Under the pieces are notes generated by a model. It was given only the letters and a program-made list of their open reading frames with translations, was not told where the DNA came from and did not search any database. This document shows, one piece after another, positions 61,170-64,000 of a stretch of DNA of 64,000 nt; position 1 is the stretch's first letter, and the number at the start of each line of letters is the position of its first letter. The stretch is from Hypericum androsaemum (Eukaryota > Streptophyta > Magnoliopsida > Malpighiales > Hypericaceae): positions 5,724,109 through 5,788,108 of the forward strand of contig OZ023195.1 in the NCBI GenBank assembly GCA_963995505.1, in the 5' to 3' direction. Position numbers and translations under genes: made by a program.

Positions 61170-62881
61170 ATGGCGACCTTTAAACAAGGTCTCATGGCCT
61201 TCGTCTTCTTCGTGTCGTTCGCGACGATGGCGCCCGCCTCGCGGGCCAACATGGAGGAGACCGAGGAGTACTGGAAGAACAAGGGAGAAGAGTTTGATGA
61301 GTACTGGAAGCACCGTGCGGACGAGGCCCAGAAAGCTGCTCTTGAGTCCTTCCACGCTGATCCCCTCAATATCACCGACCACTTTAACGTCCAAGTTCAC
61401 ATGTGAGCCGCCTCTTATATTCGTATAGAATTTGTTGCGTCTAATACGAGTTCGAGTCGGATAATATGTGTTTGTGAACGTTCATGCAATTTAGGGCAAT
61501 GGAGGGAAGCAATAGCACAAGGAGAAACTTGCGCAAGAAGAAAGGACCATGCAAGGCCACAAACCCTATCGACAGGTGCTGGAGGTGCGACCCTAATTGG
61601 GAGAAGAACCGCCAGAAGCTAGCCGACTGCGTCCTCGGATTCGGCCGGAGGGCTAAGGGAGGCAAGGGTGGTAAGTACTACGTGGTGACCGACCCCTCGG
61701 ACAACGACATGGTAAACCCTAAACCCGGAACCCTACGCCATGCTGTGATCCAGAAGGCGCCCCTCTGGATCATCTTCGCGAAGAGCATGATCATCAGACT
61801 CAACCAGGAGCTGATGGTGGCTAGCCACAAGACCATCGACGGGAGGGGCGTCAACATCCGGATCGTCGGTGGGGCCGGGATCACGCTCCAGTTCGTACAG
61901 AACGTGATCATCCACGGCCTCCACATCCACGACATTGTCCCCGGGAATGGCGGGCTCATCAGGGACTCCGTTGACCATTACGGATTCAGGACCAAGAGCG
62001 ACGGAGATGGGATTTCTATCTTTGGATCTTCCAATCTCTGGATCGACCATAACTCCATGGCCAGGTGCTCTGATGGCCTCATTGACGCTATCATGGGCTC
62101 CAGCGGCATCACCATCTCCAACAACCACTTCACCGATCACAACGAGGTACGATCATTTGCCATATATGCGCATTCGCTAGAAAGCGAAGGCATCTTCGTC
62201 TGTCTGTTCTATTCACAAGGTTGACTCGGGTTTGAAATCGTTCCCTATATATGCGCATTTCGCAAGGTTGAATATCTTTTTACGTCGTGCATGTGTCTTT
62301 TCCGTTCACAAGGTTGATTATTTTTTTGCCCCGGATTTAGGTGATGTTGTTCGGGGCAAGTGACGGCTACTCCGGGGACAAGATCATGCAAGTGACGGTG
62401 GCGTTTAACCACTTCGGGAGGGGATTGGTCCAGAGGATGCCGAGGTGTAGGTGGGGTTTCTTCCATGTGGTCAACAACGACTACACTCACTGGCTCATGT
62501 ACGCCATTGGAGGCAGCCAGGCGCCTACCATCATCAGCGAGGGCAACCGCTTCATCGCCCCCGACAATGACTTTGCCAAAGAGGTAACCCTGTTTCGCCT
62601 TAAAATTTTGGGTTGGATGACCGATGTTAATCGGAGACAACTTGTTGCATGATCAGATAACGAAGAGGGACTATGCAACTCCGGACCAATGGAACAAGTG
62701 GAACTGGAGGTCAAACCACGACCTGTACATGAACGGTGCATTCTTCACACAGTCCGGGAACCCGGCCGCGGTGCAGCAATTCTCGAGGCACGACAAGATC
62801 AAGGCCAAGCCGGGTACAATGGTGACCAGGCTCACCCGCAACGCAGGTGCGCTCGATTGCTTCAGGGGCAAGCCTTGCTAA
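61170..62881 (+). CDS. Secreted pectate lyase (PL1) with N-terminal Pec_lyase_N domain
   Basis: Four exons, 61170-61402, 61495-62146, 62341-62583 and 62657-62881; 450 aa. The start [20 protein letters not shown] is a signal peptide. An N-terminal helical region ([19 protein letters not shown]) matches the Pec_lyase_N domain found on part of the plant family. The parallel beta-helix lyase domain follows, with [15 protein letters not shown], calcium-site Asp residues around [12 protein letters not shown] and [12 protein letters not shown], and the catalytic Arg region [18 protein letters not shown]. It cuts pectate by beta-elimination in the cell wall and needs calcium. Members with this N-terminal domain are often pollen or floral genes; expression here is not known. 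The ATG at 61170 was chosen over upstream frames because it starts the signal peptide. Confidence 0.93.
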
Positions 62882-63599
62882 GGCCCCGCCCCGGTCATAC
62901 TTACCATCGATGTGCTTGGTTCTTTCATGTGTTGGTCATTACCGGATGTGACTTATGTATAATATATAGACACAAAGAATGTACGAGAGCAAGTGGATGA
63001 GGAAAGTAATGTTGCACAAAAAAAATTGATGCATTGTTGATGATAAATAAATTGAGAGACTAACAAAATTGAACATATTCAATTTTCGTGAAGGTATTAT
63101 TATGTGGATCGTCTTTCAGTTAATGTTTCAAATGTCATTTCCAAAATTGAACTTATTTCAGTAGGATCTTCTTTCAATTTCCATAAAATCCAATACCAGC
63201 CCATATATTTCTCCAAGCTCAATTTCTTACCTTCTTTCCAAGGCTTTTGATCAGATGGTACCGATTAGTCTAGATATTAACCGGGTTCATCTGACCTAAA
63301 CGAACTTAAATGAAGGAATTTGTTTCCATTCTTAAACTTGCCCACTTAGCACTTCATCCAGATTTCATTCGAAAAATTTAACAACTGTCCAACCACAATT
63401 ATGATTAGGTATGTCAAACAGTTATGATTTTGCCAAAGGATAATTTGTGTCATGGTTCACTTTCTTTTTTCAGATTTTATTGCAAAATTTATATTTCAAA
63501 TATTTGTCAGATGTCGAATTATCACCGTAGAATTACTCGATTTCATTAAGCCAATTTTCCATTTAACAAAATACAATTTAGAGGTTCTCTTTAGGATAA
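62882..63599. other. Pectate lyase 3' flank
   Basis: Contains the 3' UTR and AT-rich DNA. No gene or repeat is supported. Confidence 0.4.
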
Positions 63600-64000
63600 G
63601 GGTAAATTACTCTCAAGTTCCTCGAGTTTGCTTATATATACTCAAAAGTCCCCCTATTTCTAAAATACACGCCGACGTCTTTCATGTTTTATTTTATTAT
63701 ACTTTCTCCTAAAAATATAATGACCAAAATATAATGGTGCACGTTAGCAGCTCTTTTTTTTCATTTTTGTCAATGAAATGACCAAAATATCCTTAGAACA
63801 AAAATAAAAAAACTACTGACATCATCTCTTCTTCTTCATCCTAAAAAATTTCCAATTACGTAAGAACCCTAAAAAATTGATGAACACTAATTCACTATTC
63901 GATTAAACATCCAAAGAATACTTGAAATCCAACCTATTGCCTTCAATTAGAAAAATCCTAAACCCAAGAACATCGAGAACCTTAGGTAGAACTTCAATTA
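63600..64000. mobile_element. Left end of a MULE-like element, cut by window edge
   Basis: GGGTAAATTACTCTCAAGTT followed by CTCGAGTTTGC, TTTTATTTTATTATAC and TAATGACCAAAATA matches the family's terminal and subterminal order. The other end lies beyond the window, so size and target duplication (left flank ttaggataa or close to it) cannot be checked. Confidence 0.7.

Noticed and set aside
1..64000. tRNA, rRNA, CRISPR or bacterial-type systems
   Set aside because: I saw no cloverleaf with matching boxes apart from the SINE, no ribosomal RNA blocks and no spaced direct-repeat array; the DNA is clearly plant nuclear.

Overview
The window is nuclear DNA of a flowering plant. It has spliced genes with GT-AG introns, plastid-targeting and secretory leaders, plant-specific families (HD-Zip I, RLCK-VII kinase, CBM45 alpha-amylase), a Ty1/copia retrotransposon and many Mutator-like and hAT-like DNA transposons. 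I cannot name the species. No bacterial-type defence or other new enzymatic system is visible. The unusual content lies in the transposons and in one residue change in AMY3.

Ten protein-coding genes could be rebuilt, all with frame-consistent exon junctions: an RRM protein (-, 1551-2296); a plastid small multidrug export protein (+, 3431-4856); an HD-Zip I factor (-, 20638-22113); a glyoxal/galactose oxidase (-, 24996-27217); a TRIPP-like TRAPPII subunit (+, 28007-32201); a PBL34-type kinase (+, 38691-42016); a DUF1338 2-oxoadipate dioxygenase of FLO7 type (-, 42567-45116); a VDAC porin (-, 45551-47569); plastid alpha-amylase AMY3 (+, 50909-56581); and a pectate lyase (+, 61170-62881). They are ordinary housekeeping, signalling and wall genes and do not form one pathway. 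Their order recalls two Arabidopsis neighbourhoods, one with pectate lyase, VDAC and PBL34/35, the other with DUF1338, ATHB54 and the At1g27050 RRM gene.

The gaps are full of transposons. A family of non-autonomous MULE-like elements begins near GGG(T/A)AAATTA(C/T)TCTC and makes 9-bp target duplications. Copies lie at 6007-6792, 8191-10149 (with a second MULE inside), 12602-19248, 13567-14459, 37260-38200 (with a class III peroxidase fragment), 49741-50750 and 63600 to the window edge. A separate element at 59222-60499 has its own termini and also a 9-bp duplication. The region 12.6-19.2 kb is a three-level nest: a MULE holds a copia element, which holds another MULE. The copia element has a perfect 5-bp target duplication, but a palindrome made of its own LTR end stands where the 5' LTR should be.

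Other repeats are a hAT-type element (57206-58057), a hAT-like relic (about 11542-12318), a tRNA-type SINE with a 15-bp target duplication (24390-24508), a 22-bp minisatellite and a G-run tract inside an inverted-repeat element (35293-36710). Several insertions lie close upstream of genes, most notably 158 bp before the AMY3 start codon.
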